Shown: positions 7,570 through 16,683 of the stretch, in pieces | Layout: every line of letters begins with the position of its first letter | Position numbering within the stretch: the stretch's first letter is position 1 | Origin: JAWWPG01 sp037719575 | Lineage (GTDB): Bacteria; Actinomycetota; Actinomycetes; Propionibacteriales; Nocardioidaceae | Length of the DNA: 56,853 nt | Direction of reading: 5' to 3' | NCBI GenBank assembly: GCA_037719575.1 | Contig: JBBJMF010000005.1 | Span: forward strand, 1 to 56,853 | Made by a program: the position numbers and the translations under genes | The notes under the pieces: model-generated | Told to the model about the DNA's origin: nothing | Seen by the model: the letters and a program-made list of their open reading frames with translations, nothing else | Databases searched by the model: none

Positions 7570-9675
7570 ATGGCCATGCGTACGCGAGCGATCGCGGGGG
7601 TTGTCACAGCCCTGACGGCGTGTGGGGCGATGGCAGCGCTTCATTCGCCCTCCGCGAGCGCCGCCGGCACCAGGTCGCGGCAGGTCGCGGAAACGGCTCT
7701 CGTCGTCGCGATCGACAAGGTCGGTGCCGGGACCATCCGGTTGGACAAGACCCTCGTCGTGCGCGGGACGGTGACGAACCCGGGTCGGACCCAGTGGCTC
7801 GACGCCCAGGCCTACCTCCAGATCTCCACCGATCCCGCAACGACGCTTCGCGACCTCCAGTATTACGCGAGCGTCCCGGACAACCCTGGCGTCGGGAACA
7901 CGATCATCGAGTACGGGTTGTTCGACGAGCTCGGCGACGTGGCGCCCGGCAACCGACGAGGGTTCCGGCTGGCGATTCCCTGGGACAAGCTCGGGATCGA
8001 TGGCGAGCCCGGCGTCTACCGGGTCGGGGTCAAGATTGTCGCCGGCACGGCCGCCGGCCGCAACCCCGCCGACGCCGCCCACACCAGCACTCTCATGCCG
8101 CTGCTGGCATCCGACGCCTCGACCGTGGTGCCGGCTCAGATGGTCACCCTCGTCCCGCTCAGCGCGCCAGTGAAGCGGCTGTCCGACGGCGCGTTCGCCG
8201 ACGACTCCTTGCGGGCACTGATCTCGGAGGTGGGACGGCTCGACAACGTGCTCGACTGGGCGTCCCTTGCGCCGCCCGGCACGCTGCAGATCGTCATGGA
8301 CCCGGCACTGCTGTCGGCGATCACGGACATGGCGGACGGCTACCAGGTGCAAGCAGCGCAGCCGTCGACGCAGAGTGTCGCCGGCGCGGGGCGAGCCGAA
8401 GCGGAATCGTGGCTGGCGAGGTTCCAAGACGTCGCCGACATCCAGCACCTCATGTACCTGCCGTGGGGGGAGCCGGCCGTCAACTCGCTGCTCGCGCCCG
8501 ACCATCACCTGCCGGGCCCGGTCATCGCCGCCATCGACTCGAGCCACGCCTACCTCCGCGCCCATCCCGTCGGGACCGCGGTGGCTGGCTGGCTCACCGA
8601 CGGGAGCACCGGGATCCGCGCCGTCACGGTGATGCACCATGTGGGTGTCGACCTGCAGATCGTCTCCCAGGCCAGTCTTCCCGGACTTGCCTCCTACGCG
8701 AGGGCCGGGCGGAACGTCCCGTCCCACGTCGCCATCAGCGCCGGCGGCCGGCCCGTCCATGCGCTCGTGACGGCGACGAACCTGGCCGGCCTGCCGACCA
8801 CGCCGACCACGTCGGCCCTCCAGTTCCGGCAGCGGTTCCTTGCCGACGCGACGGTGCGGTCGCTGAGCGGGCACCCGGGCCAGGTCGCCGTCACCGCGCT
8901 TCCCTTCACCTGGAACCCGGGACCCGTCGCGACGTCACAGGGCATGGCGCAGGCGTTCCAGCACCCTGTCGTCGTCGCGCAGTCCGCGGTCGGCGCCCTG
9001 GACCGGTCCGGCGTCACTTACCACGGCCGGGTCAGGCCGAGCGCGACCTCCTTTCGGGCTCTGGGCACGGAGGTGGTCCAGGCGATCCACGACCTGCGTC
9101 TGAGCGGCGGCAGCCTGGCCGAGATACTCAGCCCTTCGGCCGTCGCCCAAAGCCAGTTCCAGCACGCTTTAGCCATGTCGGGGTCCGCACAGTGGAGGGT
9201 CTACCCCCAGACCGGGGTCCGGCTCATCACCGCGTCGGCGACGGCCGCCCGCAACCGCCTCGCGAGGGTCACGATCACCGGACCCCCTTTCGTCGCCATG
9301 TCGAGCAGCTCGGGACGATTCCCGCTCACCGTCACCAACGGTCTCGAGCGACCCATCACCGTGCGGATCTCCGCCATCTCGGATGACCCGGCGCTCACGA
9401 TCGCTCCGGTCGACCCGATCCAGCTCACGCCCGGCCAACAGCGCGACGTCCAGGTCGTGAGCACGGCTGCCGGCTCCGGGGTCACATCCGTGCGCGCCAG
9501 ACTCACCACCACGGACGGCACCCGCTTCGGCGCGCCCTGGCGGTTCGACGTCAGGTCGACCCAGATCGGCCTGGTGATCTGGGTCGTCATGGGCGTGGGG
9601 GCTGCGGTGCTGTTCAGCGCGGCGGGCTACCGCATCGTCAAACGCGTCCGAGGCAGCGGAAGCTCGCGTCGGTAG
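7570..9675 (+). CDS. DUF6049 family secreted, membrane-anchored protein (Rv3909-like)
   Basis: Large extracytoplasmic protein of about 701 residues, function unknown. It has an N-terminal signal peptide (TRAIAGVVTALTACGAMAAL, then SASAAG), a long mostly beta-rich exterior and a C-terminal membrane anchor (IGLVIWVVMGVGAAVLFSAA) with a basic tail RIVKRVRG. Conserved synteny places it immediately before murJ (11 bp gap), so a role in envelope assembly with MurJ is a reasonable inference. GTG 7567, ATG 7570 and ATG 7576 are all possible starts; 7570 is a compromise. It is divergent from pcnA. Confidence 0.85.
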   Translation: MAMRTRAIAGVVTALTACGAMAALHSPSASAAGTRSRQVAETALVVAIDKVGAGTIRLDKTLVVRGTVTNPGRTQWLDAQAYLQISTDPATTLRDLQYYASVPDNPGVGNTIIEYGLFDELGDVAPGNRRGFRLAIPWDKLGIDGEPGVYRVGVKIVAGTAAGRNPADAAHTSTLMPLLASDASTVVPAQMVTLVPLSAPVKRLSDGAFADDSLRALISEVGRLDNVLDWASLAPPGTLQIVMDPALLSAITDMADGYQVQAAQPSTQSVAGAGRAEAESWLARFQDVADIQHLMYLPWGEPAVNSLLAPDHHLPGPVIAAIDSSHAYLRAHPVGTAVAGWLTDGSTGIRAVTVMHHVGVDLQIVSQASLPGLASYARAGRNVPSHVAISAGGRPVHALVTATNLAGLPTTPTTSALQFRQRFLADATVRSLSGHPGQVAVTALPFTWNPGPVATSQGMAQAFQHPVVVAQSAVGALDRSGVTYHGRVRPSATSFRALGTEVVQAIHDLRLSGGSLAEILSPSAVAQSQFQHALAMSGSAQWRVYPQTGVRLITASATAARNRLARVTITGPPFVAMSSSSGRFPLTVTNGLERPITVRISAISDDPALTIAPVDPIQLTPGQQRDVQVVSTAAGSGVTSVRARLTTTDGTRFGAPWRFDVRSTQIGLVIWVVMGVGAAVLFSAAGYRIVKRVRGSGSSRR

Positions 9676-9686
9676 GCTTCGGCCTG

Positions 9687-12600
9687 ATGGCACAGCCCCC
9701 GCCGCCGAGCGTGCTCTCGGCCAGCCGCGTCATGGCGAGCGGCACGGTCGTCTCGCGTCTCACGGGCCTGTTCCGGGCGCTCCTGCTCGTCGCGGCCATC
9801 GGCAACGTCGGCGCCCACCCGGACATCTTCAACGTCGCCAACACGATCCCCAACAGCCTCTACATCCTCGTCGCGGGCGGCGTGTTCAACGCCGTACTCG
9901 TCCCTCAGCTGGTCCGGGCGACCAGAACCGACGCCGACGGCGGGGATGCCTACGCCAACCGCATCATCACACTCGGTGCGCTCGTGCTGGCGAGTGTGAC
10001 CGTCGTGCTCATGCTGTTCGCGCCGGTTCTGCTGCGTCTGCTCGCGTCCAGCTACTTCACGGACCCGTCGCTCGCGGCGGAGAAGGAGTCGCTCGTCGTC
10101 TTCGCCCGCTACTGCCTGCCGCAGATCTTCTTCTACGGCATGTTCGTGCTCGTCGGGCAGATTCTCAACGCACGCGACAAGTTCGGCCCGATGATGTGGA
10201 CGCCGATCGCCAACAACCTGATCTCGATCGCCGTGCTCACCGGATATCTGTTGCTGTACGACGACACGAGCGCCCTGCCGCAAGGCCGAGGCGGTTACAG
10301 CTCCCACCAGGAGCTGCTCCTCGGTATCGGCTCAACCGTCGGCATCGCGGCTCAGACGCTGCTCCTGCTGCCGTACCTGAGGCGGGCAGGCTTCAAGGTC
10401 AGGCCACGGTTGGACTTCCGAGGCACCGGGCTCGGGCACACGATGCGACTCGCGAGGTGGACAGTCGGGTTCGTCGTGGTCAACCAGCTCGCCTTCTACG
10501 TGATGGTGCATCGGGCGACGAACGCGACAGCCGAAGCTGCGAAGGCGGCCGGCTACACCGTCTACGCCAACGCCTTCCTGCTGACGCAGCTTCCGCACTC
10601 GATCGTCACCGTCTCGCTTGCGACGGCGACGATCCCGTTGGTCTCACGGCTCGCCGCCGAGGGTCGAATGCGGGAGATGGCCGACGAGATGCGGACCAGC
10701 CTGCGCCTCGTGCTGTCGGTGATCGTGCCGTTCGCGGCTGCCCTGCTCGTGCTGGGCCCGGCCCTCGCGACCGTCCTGTTCGGCTATGGGCAAGGAGCCG
10801 GAGACACGCGGACCCTCGGCATCACGATCGTGGCGTTCGCCCCCGGGCTCTTGATGTTCAGCATCCACTACATGGTGCTGCGGGGGTTCTACGCCATCGA
10901 GGACACCCGCACGCCGTTCGTCATCCAGTGCGTCGTCGCGGCCGTCAACGTCGCGCTCGCGATCGCGCTCACGATCCTCTTCGACCCGCTCTACGCCGCA
11001 CCGGCGCTCGCCCTGGCCTACGGGGCGTCGTACACGGCGGGAGCGCTGCTCTCGACCCGGCTGCTCTCTCGGCGGCTGAGCGGCGGCAGCACACTCGGGC
11101 TGACCCGGTTCGTGCTGCGGGTCACCGCGGCGGCGTTGCCGGCCGCGGGTCTCGCGTGGGTCTCCGTGCGGCTGCTCGCCGAGAACGGGCTCGGCACGTC
11201 CGACCCGCTCGACGCGGGAGTGCTGCTCGCGGTCGGTGGGATCGTCGGGCTGGCGGTGTATCTGGGCTTGGCCAGGCTGCTCCGTATCCAGGAGATCGGG
11301 CGCATCGTCTCGACCCTCCGGCCCCGGCGAAGTGGCCCCGGCGGGTCCCACGTCGGGATCCTCCCACCGCCTACGATGGGGCAGGAGCAGCACTTGGCCC
11401 ACGAACGCGGCACACGACGAGAGGCAGGCGGGGAGGACGTGGCAGCACATCCCGTCGAGCCCGGCGTGGTGCTTGCCGAGCGCTACGCCCTCGAGGACCT
11501 GCTTGCCCAGGAGGGTGATGCCACCACCTGGCGGGCCCGCGACCGGGTGCTCGCCCGATCGGTGGTTCTGCAGATCATCCCGTCGTCGTCCCCTGCCGCC
11601 GCCGAGATGCTCGCGTCCGCCAAGCGTGCCTCCCGAGTCGCCGACCCGCGGATCCTCCAGGTGCTCGACGCCGTCGACGACGGCGAGCTGAGCTATGTGG
11701 TCCGGGAGTGGACCAACGGACAGTCGCTCGAGGTGGTGCTGGCCGAAGGTCCGATGTCGGCGCGACGGTCGACGTTCCTGCTGCGCGAGGTCGCGGGAGC
11801 CATCTCGACAGCTCACAAGATGGGGCTGCGGCACCGGCGGCTCGCGCCCGACACTGTCGTGCTGACGAAGTCCAGCGGGGTCAAGGTGCTGGGTCTCGGC
11901 ACGCTGGCCGCGCTGCGCACCGACCCGGCCGAGATGGGGGACCCGGAGCTCGCCGATACCCGCGACCTCGGTCGGCTGCTGTACGCGTGCCTCACCGCGC
12001 GCTGGCCAGGTGGTTCCGCCGGCACGCTGCCGGCCGCCCCGACCGAGCACGGGAAGCTGCTCCGGCCACGCCAGGTGCGGGCGGGCGTCCCGCGGACACT
12101 CGATGTCCTCTGCGACCGTATCCTCGGCAACCCGCCCCGCGGTGGCGAGCCGATCACGACGGTCGACGAGGTGAAGAACGCGCTAAGCGCGATCCTGACC
12201 AATGACGGCTTCAGCGAGTCGTCGACCCTTCGGATGAGCGAGCCCGAGACACCCGAGCCGTCCCGCCGCAGGCTCGAGCCGCCCCCTGCGGTGCTGTCCC
12301 CGGACGACGGTGGACCGATGACCGGTGACAAGCTGCCCGTCGTCCCCGTCTCCCCCCGGCCGAGGAGCGAGCGGTCCACGGTCGCCCGGACCCTGCGGTG
12401 GGTGGTCCTGCTCCTGCTGGGCTTGGGCGCGCTACTGCTGCTGTACGCGATCGCAAGCCGTCTGCCGACCGGAAACGACGCCACTCCGGGGTACGTCACG
12501 TCAACGAAGACCGGACCGTCCGGCACCCCGCCCACGACCCCGGGATCGACACCGCCAGGTGCGCTCCAGCCGATCCAGATCGCCAGCGCCGACGACTTCG

Positions 12601-13028
12601 ACCCTCCTCCACTGGGCTCCGGCGACGAGAACCCGGCGTTGGTCCCGCTGGCGATCGACGGAGACCCCGCCACCTCGTGGACCACGCTCAAGTACTTCGA
12701 CGGCCGGAAGTTCGGCGGGATCAAGCCGGGCGTCGGCCTGGTGCTCGACCTGGGGTCGGCGAAGCAGGTAAGCAAGGTGAAGGTGACCCTCGTCGGTACG
12801 TCGACCAGCCTGGAGCTGAGAGCGGCACCGGCGGACGCGACCACCGCGCCGAGCGGGTCGGTTGCCGACTACCCCGTGGTATCGCCCAAGACGGCGGCCG
12901 GCACCGACGCGGCGTTCTCGCTGCCTCAACCGGTGAAGACGCGCTTCCTGCTGGTGTGGCTCACCTCCCTGCCGCGGGTCACCGGCGGCTACCAGGGGGA
13001 GGTCGCCGAGATCCAGGTTCTCGGGTGA
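9687..13028 (+). CDS. murJ: MurJ lipid II flippase fused to a pseudokinase and extracellular sugar-binding-like domain
   Basis: Single frame of 1113 codons. Residues 1 to about 550 are a MurJ/MviN flippase with 14 or so membrane segments, which moves lipid II across the membrane. About 590-840 is a kinase-like fold lacking catalytic motifs: HRRLAPDTVVL replaces HRDLKPxN and GLGTLAAL replaces DFG. One membrane helix at about 899-926 (WVVLLLLGLGALLLLYAIAS) follows, then an outside discoidin-like domain (LAIDGDPATSWTT, LVLDLGSAKQVSKVKV). The layout equals mycobacterial MviN (Rv3910), whose pseudokinase binds FhaA when phosphorylated. An internal GTG at 11439 with gggagg and an upstream TACGAT suggest a second, shorter product may exist. 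Its stop overlaps the sigM start. Confidence 0.93.
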   Translation: MAQPPPPSVLSASRVMASGTVVSRLTGLFRALLLVAAIGNVGAHPDIFNVANTIPNSLYILVAGGVFNAVLVPQLVRATRTDADGGDAYANRIITLGALVLASVTVVLMLFAPVLLRLLASSYFTDPSLAAEKESLVVFARYCLPQIFFYGMFVLVGQILNARDKFGPMMWTPIANNLISIAVLTGYLLLYDDTSALPQGRGGYSSHQELLLGIGSTVGIAAQTLLLLPYLRRAGFKVRPRLDFRGTGLGHTMRLARWTVGFVVVNQLAFYVMVHRATNATAEAAKAAGYTVYANAFLLTQLPHSIVTVSLATATIPLVSRLAAEGRMREMADEMRTSLRLVLSVIVPFAAALLVLGPALATVLFGYGQGAGDTRTLGITIVAFAPGLLMFSIHYMVLRGFYAIEDTRTPFVIQCVVAAVNVALAIALTILFDPLYAAPALALAYGASYTAGALLSTRLLSRRLSGGSTLGLTRFVLRVTAAALPAAGLAWVSVRLLAENGLGTSDPLDAGVLLAVGGIVGLAVYLGLARLLRIQEIGRIVSTLRPRRSGPGGSHVGILPPPTMGQEQHLAHERGTRREAGGEDVAAHPVEPGVVLAERYALEDLLAQEGDATTWRARDRVLARSVVLQIIPSSSPAAAEMLASAKRASRVADPRILQVLDAVDDGELSYVVREWTNGQSLEVVLAEGPMSARRSTFLLREVAGAISTAHKMGLRHRRLAPDTVVLTKSSGVKVLGLGTLAALRTDPAEMGDPELADTRDLGRLLYACLTARWPGGSAGTLPAAPTEHGKLLRPRQVRAGVPRTLDVLCDRILGNPPRGGEPITTVDEVKNALSAILTNDGFSESSTLRMSEPETPEPSRRRLEPPPAVLSPDDGGPMTGDKLPVVPVSPRPRSERSTVARTLRWVVLLLLGLGALLLLYAIASRLPTGNDATPGYVTSTKTGPSGTPPTTPGSTPPGALQPIQIASADDFDPPPLGSGDENPALVPLAIDGDPATSWTTLKYFDGRKFGGIKPGVGLVLDLGSAKQVSKVKVTLVGTSTSLELRAAPADATTAPSGSVADYPVVSPKTAAGTDAAFSLPQPVKTRFLLVWLTSLPRVTGGYQGEVAEIQVLG

Positions 13029-13684
13029 CGTCAGGCTCCGATGACGCCTCGCTGCTCGCGGCCCACGTGGCCGGCGACTCGGACGCGTTCGCGGAGCTGG
13101 TACAGCGGCACCGGGACCGGCTCTGGGCGGTAGCCCTGCGCACGACCGGTGACCGCGAGGAGGCGGCCGACGCCGTCCAGGAGGCGCTGGTGTCCGCCTT
13201 CAGGCGTGCCGACAGCTTCCGGGGCGACGCGCAGGTGTCGACCTGGCTGCACCGCATCGTCGTCAACGCCTGCCTCGACCGGCTGCGCCGGCAGAGGGCC
13301 AGGCCCACCGACCCGCTCCCGGAGGACGAGGACCGGCTGGGCGCCCTCGCCGACACCTCGGCGCGAGACGACCCCGTGGAGGCCAGCGAGCGCCGTACCG
13401 ACGTGCTCAGCGCCCTCGCCCAGCTCAGCGAGGAGCAGCGCACCGCCCTCGTCCTCGTGGACATGGAGGGTTACTCGGTGGAGGAGGTGGCGGCCATGGT
13501 GGGCTGCGCCCCCGGCACCGTCAAGAGCCGCTGCGCTCGTGGGCGGGTCCGTCTCGCGCCGTTGCTCGCCCACTACCGTGGCAGCCGCGGCGGTGGGGAC
13601 GACGAGCGGCGGAACCAGGACGGCCCGGGCGACGTCCAACAGACGGATCCCTCCACGCCACCGGGCGGGAGAGGACCGCCATGA
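13025..13684 (+). CDS. sigM: ECF RNA polymerase sigma factor SigM
   Basis: Extracytoplasmic-function sigma factor of 219 residues. Region 2 is visible (DAFAELVQRHRDRLWAVALR, then DAVQEALVSAFRRADSF and STWLHRIVVNACLDRLRR), and region 4 follows (LSEEQRTALVLVDMEGYSVE, GCAPGTVKSRCARGR). The GTG start overlaps the murJ stop as GTGA. Position after murJ and before a zinc anti-sigma gene and trxB/trxA matches mycobacterial sigM (Rv3911). The C-terminal 25 residues are polar and low-complexity. It likely directs an envelope or redox stress regulon including the following trx genes; that is inference from context. Confidence 0.93.
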   Translation: MTSGSDDASLLAAHVAGDSDAFAELVQRHRDRLWAVALRTTGDREEAADAVQEALVSAFRRADSFRGDAQVSTWLHRIVVNACLDRLRRQRARPTDPLPEDEDRLGALADTSARDDPVEASERRTDVLSALAQLSEEQRTALVLVDMEGYSVEEVAAMVGCAPGTVKSRCARGRVRLAPLLAHYRGSRGGGDDERRNQDGPGDVQQTDPSTPPGGRGPP

Positions 13685-13728
13685 GCGTCCCCGACCCGCC
13701 ACTCACCAGCACAGGAAGCCAGCAGTGA
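13681..13728 (+). CDS. 15-codon micro-ORF bridging sigM and the anti-sigma gene
   Basis: ATG 13681 overlaps the sigM stop (ATGA) and the micro-ORF stop TGA (13726-13728) overlaps the GTG start of the anti-sigma gene (GTGA). The predicted peptide is MSVPDPPLTSTGSQQ. The anti-sigma start also has its own aggaag site at 13713-13718. The double overlap suggests ribosomes could be handed from sigM through this ORF to the anti-sigma gene. It may also be chance, and no peptide function is implied. Confidence 0.35.
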   Translation: MSVPDPPLTSTGSQQ

Positions 13729-14486
13729 CCCAGTCGAACCACCAGTCCGCGGAGCGGATCTCCGAGCTGCTTGACGGCGGCCTGCCTGCCGCCGAGGCAC
13801 TCGAGGTCAACGCCCACCTCGCGGGCTGCGCGGAGTGTCGCGAGATTCGTGAGTCGCTGCTTGCTGTGACCACGCTGCTGGCCGATGTCGGCGCCTCCAG
13901 AGAGGCGATGCCCGACGACGTCGTCGCCCGTGTCGACGCCGCCCTGGCCCGGGTCGGCACCGAGCGGGCAGCCGGCGTCCGCCGCCTCGAGCCCGAGCTC
14001 GTACGGCGGCCTCCCGCACGTCGACCTCTGACGTGGCTGGCAGGTGCGGCGGCAGCCGTGGTCATCGCCGCGGTCGGGGTCGCCGGGCTGAAGTCCCTCC
14101 CCTCCCAGGACGCCGACACCGCCGCCACCGGGGGCAGGGGAGCGGACTCCCGGGTCACCGACCAGCGCGGCACCTCCGCCGTTCCGTCCGCCGTTCCGTC
14201 CGGGGGGAGCGCCGGCGCGAGCGGCGAGGGAGAACCCGGCCACGAGTCGACGCTGGATTACCTCACCGCCACCGACATCCCCGCCGCGGCCCGCCGGCTG
14301 GCGGCGGCGCCGAAGCAGCTGCTGCCGACCGATGACCGCTGCGCCGCGCCGGTCGTCGGCGACCGCTCGACAGTCGTCCGCTTCGACGGCCGGCGCGCGG
14401 TCCTCAGCATCATGCAGGACACCCGGACGGCCACCGTCCTAGACTGTGCGACCGGCACCCGGTCGCTGCTCGTGACCGGGTACTGA
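13725..14486 (+). CDS. Zinc-binding anti-sigma factor (anti-SigM)
   Basis: Membrane-bound anti-sigma factor of 253 residues. The N-terminal cytoplasmic zinc anti-sigma domain has HLAGCAEC, an H-x3-C-x2-C arrangement at residues 31, 35 and 38. One membrane helix follows at about residues 105-125 (WLAGAAAAVVIAAVGVAGL), then an outside low-complexity stretch and a small C-terminal domain. It should bind and inactivate the sigma factor encoded just upstream; mycobacterial RsmA (Rv3912) is the positional equivalent. GTG 13725 has an aggaag ribosome site. Assignment is firm for the ZAS domain; the released signal is unknown. Confidence 0.88.
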   Translation: MTQSNHQSAERISELLDGGLPAAEALEVNAHLAGCAECREIRESLLAVTTLLADVGASREAMPDDVVARVDAALARVGTERAAGVRRLEPELVRRPPARRPLTWLAGAAAAVVIAAVGVAGLKSLPSQDADTAATGGRGADSRVTDQRGTSAVPSAVPSGGSAGASGEGEPGHESTLDYLTATDIPAAARRLAAAPKQLLPTDDRCAAPVVGDRSTVVRFDGRRAVLSIMQDTRTATVLDCATGTRSLLVTGY

Positions 14487-14615
14487 CCTCGAGGGCCACT
14501 CGGGACGGCTCTGCCGTGTCGACGCTGCCGGGATCGGGAATGTTCGGTCCTGGGGATCGGTTGGACACATCAGTCGACGGTGCGACCACAGGCTCGACGG
14601 AATCGAGGTAGGCAG

Positions 14616-15554
14616 GTGTCGGACGTGCGCAACGTGATCATTGTCGGGTCCGGCCCGGCAGGTTACACCGCGGCGATCTACGCGGCCCGGGCGAACCTCC
14701 GGCCGCTCGTGTTCGAGGGCTCGGTGACCGCCGGTGGGGCACTGATGACCACCACCGACGTCGAGAACTTCCCCGGCTTCCCCGACGGGATCATGGGCCC
14801 CGCACTGATGGACGACCTCCGCAAGCAGGCCGAGAAGTTCGGCGCGGAGCTGGTGAGCGACGACGTCACCTCGATGGACCTCCGCCCTGACGTGAAGGTC
14901 GTGCGGGACACCGCCGGCAACGAGTTCCAGGCCTGCACGGTGGTCCTGGCGATGGGCTCCGGCTACCGCAAGCTGGGCCTGGCGCGCGAGGATGCGCTGT
15001 CCGGCCATGGCGTGAGCTGGTGCGCCACGTGTGACGGCTTCTTCTTCCGGGACCAGGAGATCGCGGTCGTCGGTGGCGGTGACTCCGCCGTCGAGGAAGC
15101 CACGTTCCTGAGCCGGTTCGCCTCGAAGGTCACGATCATCCATCGCCGCGACCAGCTCCGGGCCAGCGCGATCATGGTTCAGCGCGCCCTGGGCAACGAG
15201 AAGATCGAGTTCGCGTGGAACACCGCGGTCACCGAGATCGTGGGGGACGAGCACCTGGACGGGGTCGTCATCCAGGACCTCGTCACGGGTGAGTCACGTC
15301 GTCTCCCCGTCACCGGCCTCTTCATCGCGATCGGACACGACCCACGCTCCCAGCTGGTCCGTGGCCAGGTCGACGTCGACGACGCGGGCTACGTTCTCGT
15401 CGAGAGTCGTACGACGCGAACCAACCTCAGCGGGGTGTTCGCCGCGGGCGACCTGGTCGACCACACCTACCGGCAGGCCGTGACGGCGGCCGGCACCGGC
15501 TGCGCGGCAGCCCTCGACGCCGAACGCTTCCTGACGGCAATGTCGGACCGATGA
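14616..15554 (+). CDS. trxB: Thioredoxin reductase
   Basis: Flavoprotein of 312 residues that uses NADPH to reduce thioredoxin in the cytoplasm. The FAD motif GSGPAGYTAAIYAARA, the redox-active pair WCATCDGFFF, the NADPH motif VVGGGDSAVEEA and the C-terminal FAD motif GVFAAGDLVD are all present. The GTG start at 14616 follows a gaggtaggcagg ribosome region. The gene follows the sigM/anti-sigma pair after 129 bp and precedes trxA by 89 bp, the standard actinobacterial disulfide-stress block. Confidence 0.97.
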   Translation: MSDVRNVIIVGSGPAGYTAAIYAARANLRPLVFEGSVTAGGALMTTTDVENFPGFPDGIMGPALMDDLRKQAEKFGAELVSDDVTSMDLRPDVKVVRDTAGNEFQACTVVLAMGSGYRKLGLAREDALSGHGVSWCATCDGFFFRDQEIAVVGGGDSAVEEATFLSRFASKVTIIHRRDQLRASAIMVQRALGNEKIEFAWNTAVTEIVGDEHLDGVVIQDLVTGESRRLPVTGLFIAIGHDPRSQLVRGQVDVDDAGYVLVESRTTRTNLSGVFAAGDLVDHTYRQAVTAAGTGCAAALDAERFLTAMSDR

Positions 15555-15643
15555 CCTATCGTCGACGATGCCCTTGGACGCATGGAGACCACCCCTGCCC
15601 AGCTTGACCAGTCGCAACGCCCGCCACGAGAAGAGAGATACCC

Positions 15644-15970
15644 ATGAGTGAGCTCCCCGCCGTCACCGACGCCGACTTCAAGACGACCGTGCTGGAGGCC
15701 GACAAGCCCGTGCTCGTCGACTTCTGGGCTGCCTGGTGCGGCCCGTGCCGCCAGGTCGGGCCGATCCTCGACGAGATCGCGGCCGAGCACGGTGACAAGA
15801 TGTCGTTCGTCAAGATGAACGTCGACGAGAACCCCGTCACGCCGGCCGGCTACCGCGTCACCGGTATTCCCGCGCTCAACGTCTACAAGGGCGGCGAGCT
15901 CGTGAAGTCGATCGTCGGCGCGCAGCCCAAGGCGTCGCTGCTCAACCAGCTCGCCGAGTTCATTGCCTGA
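15644..15970 (+). CDS. trxA: Thioredoxin
   Basis: Small redox protein of 108 residues that reduces protein disulfides, recycled by the adjacent thioredoxin reductase. The active site WAAWCGPCRQVGPILDE and the cis-proline region RVTGIPALNVYKGGE are canonical. ATG 15644 has a purine-rich agaagagaga site. Its last 11 bp overlap the convergent GNAT gene. In mycobacteria the amidase-like cwlM follows here; in this genome it does not. Confidence 0.97.
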   Translation: MSELPAVTDADFKTTVLEADKPVLVDFWAAWCGPCRQVGPILDEIAAEHGDKMSFVKMNVDENPVTPAGYRVTGIPALNVYKGGELVKSIVGAQPKASLLNQLAEFIA

Positions 15971-16631
15971 GCCTGCCCACCTCAGGGTCGACGCGCGGTG
16001 ACACGCCCGCCGTACCGGCGCCCTGCTCGGGGTGGATGGTGCCCGGACGGATGGAGCCGGGACGGATCGCGCCGAGCCAGCGCTCGACCGCGAGCTCCAC
16101 GTCGTCGCGCCAGGTAAGGACCCCACGCAAGTCGAGCCGCAGCCTCGGGTATCGGGGGTGCGGCTGCACAGTCTTGAAGCCCACCGCGGTCAGGAAACCG
16201 ACGGGCACGACGCACCCGTTCTCGTGACCCTGGGCATCGCCGAACACCTCGATCCCCCGCACCCGCCGACGACCCATCAGGTCCTTGGCCACCGACTGGA
16301 TCAGCACCCGGCCGAGGCCGCGACCCTGGAAGGCCGGCATGATGCGCGCCGTCATAAGCATCACGGCGTCGGTGCTCACCGAGGCACTGACGATCGCCCG
16401 GGCGCCCTCGACGTACTCCGAAGGCGCATACAGCGCAAACCCTGCGACCTGGCCGTCGACGTACAAGATCCGCCCACAGCTGCCCCAGTCGAGGAGCACG
16501 GAGGACACCCACTCGTCCTTGGTCGCGAGGCTGTTGGCGTGGCTGCCGATCTCCCACAGCGTGCAGTCGCGGCACGGCGTCGGAAGGTCGGCGACGTTGT
16601 CCCTGGTGAGGGACACAACTTTTCGTCCCAT
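15960..16631 (-). CDS. GNAT family N-acetyltransferase (Rv3916c-like)
   Basis: Predicted acetyltransferase of 223 residues, substrate unknown. The acetyl-CoA binding loop is visible in MPAFQGRGLGRVLIQSVAKD, and a conserved N-terminal CRDCTLWE pair of cysteines is typical of the family found beside parAB. The C-terminus carries a small repeat (IRPGS-IRPGT-IHPEQ) encoded by near-identical 15-bp units at about 16031-16075. Convergent with trxA and divergent from the aminotransferase. Role unassigned. Confidence 0.85.
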   Translation of the reverse strand: MGRKVVSLTRDNVADLPTPCRDCTLWEIGSHANSLATKDEWVSSVLLDWGSCGRILYVDGQVAGFALYAPSEYVEGARAIVSASVSTDAVMLMTARIMPAFQGRGLGRVLIQSVAKDLMGRRRVRGIEVFGDAQGHENGCVVPVGFLTAVGFKTVQPHPRYPRLRLDLRGVLTWRDDVELAVERWLGAIRPGSIRPGTIHPEQGAGTAGVSPRVDPEVGRLRQ

Positions 16632-16683
16632 GTCCTCATGCTAGACGCAAGGGTTGGCCTGCCGGTGATGAGACACTTGCCTC

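Noticed and set aside
7483..8874. Upstream extension of the pcnA frame on the minus strand
   Set aside because: It runs antisense through the DUF6049 gene and has Arg/Gly/Asp-rich composition without any family motif.
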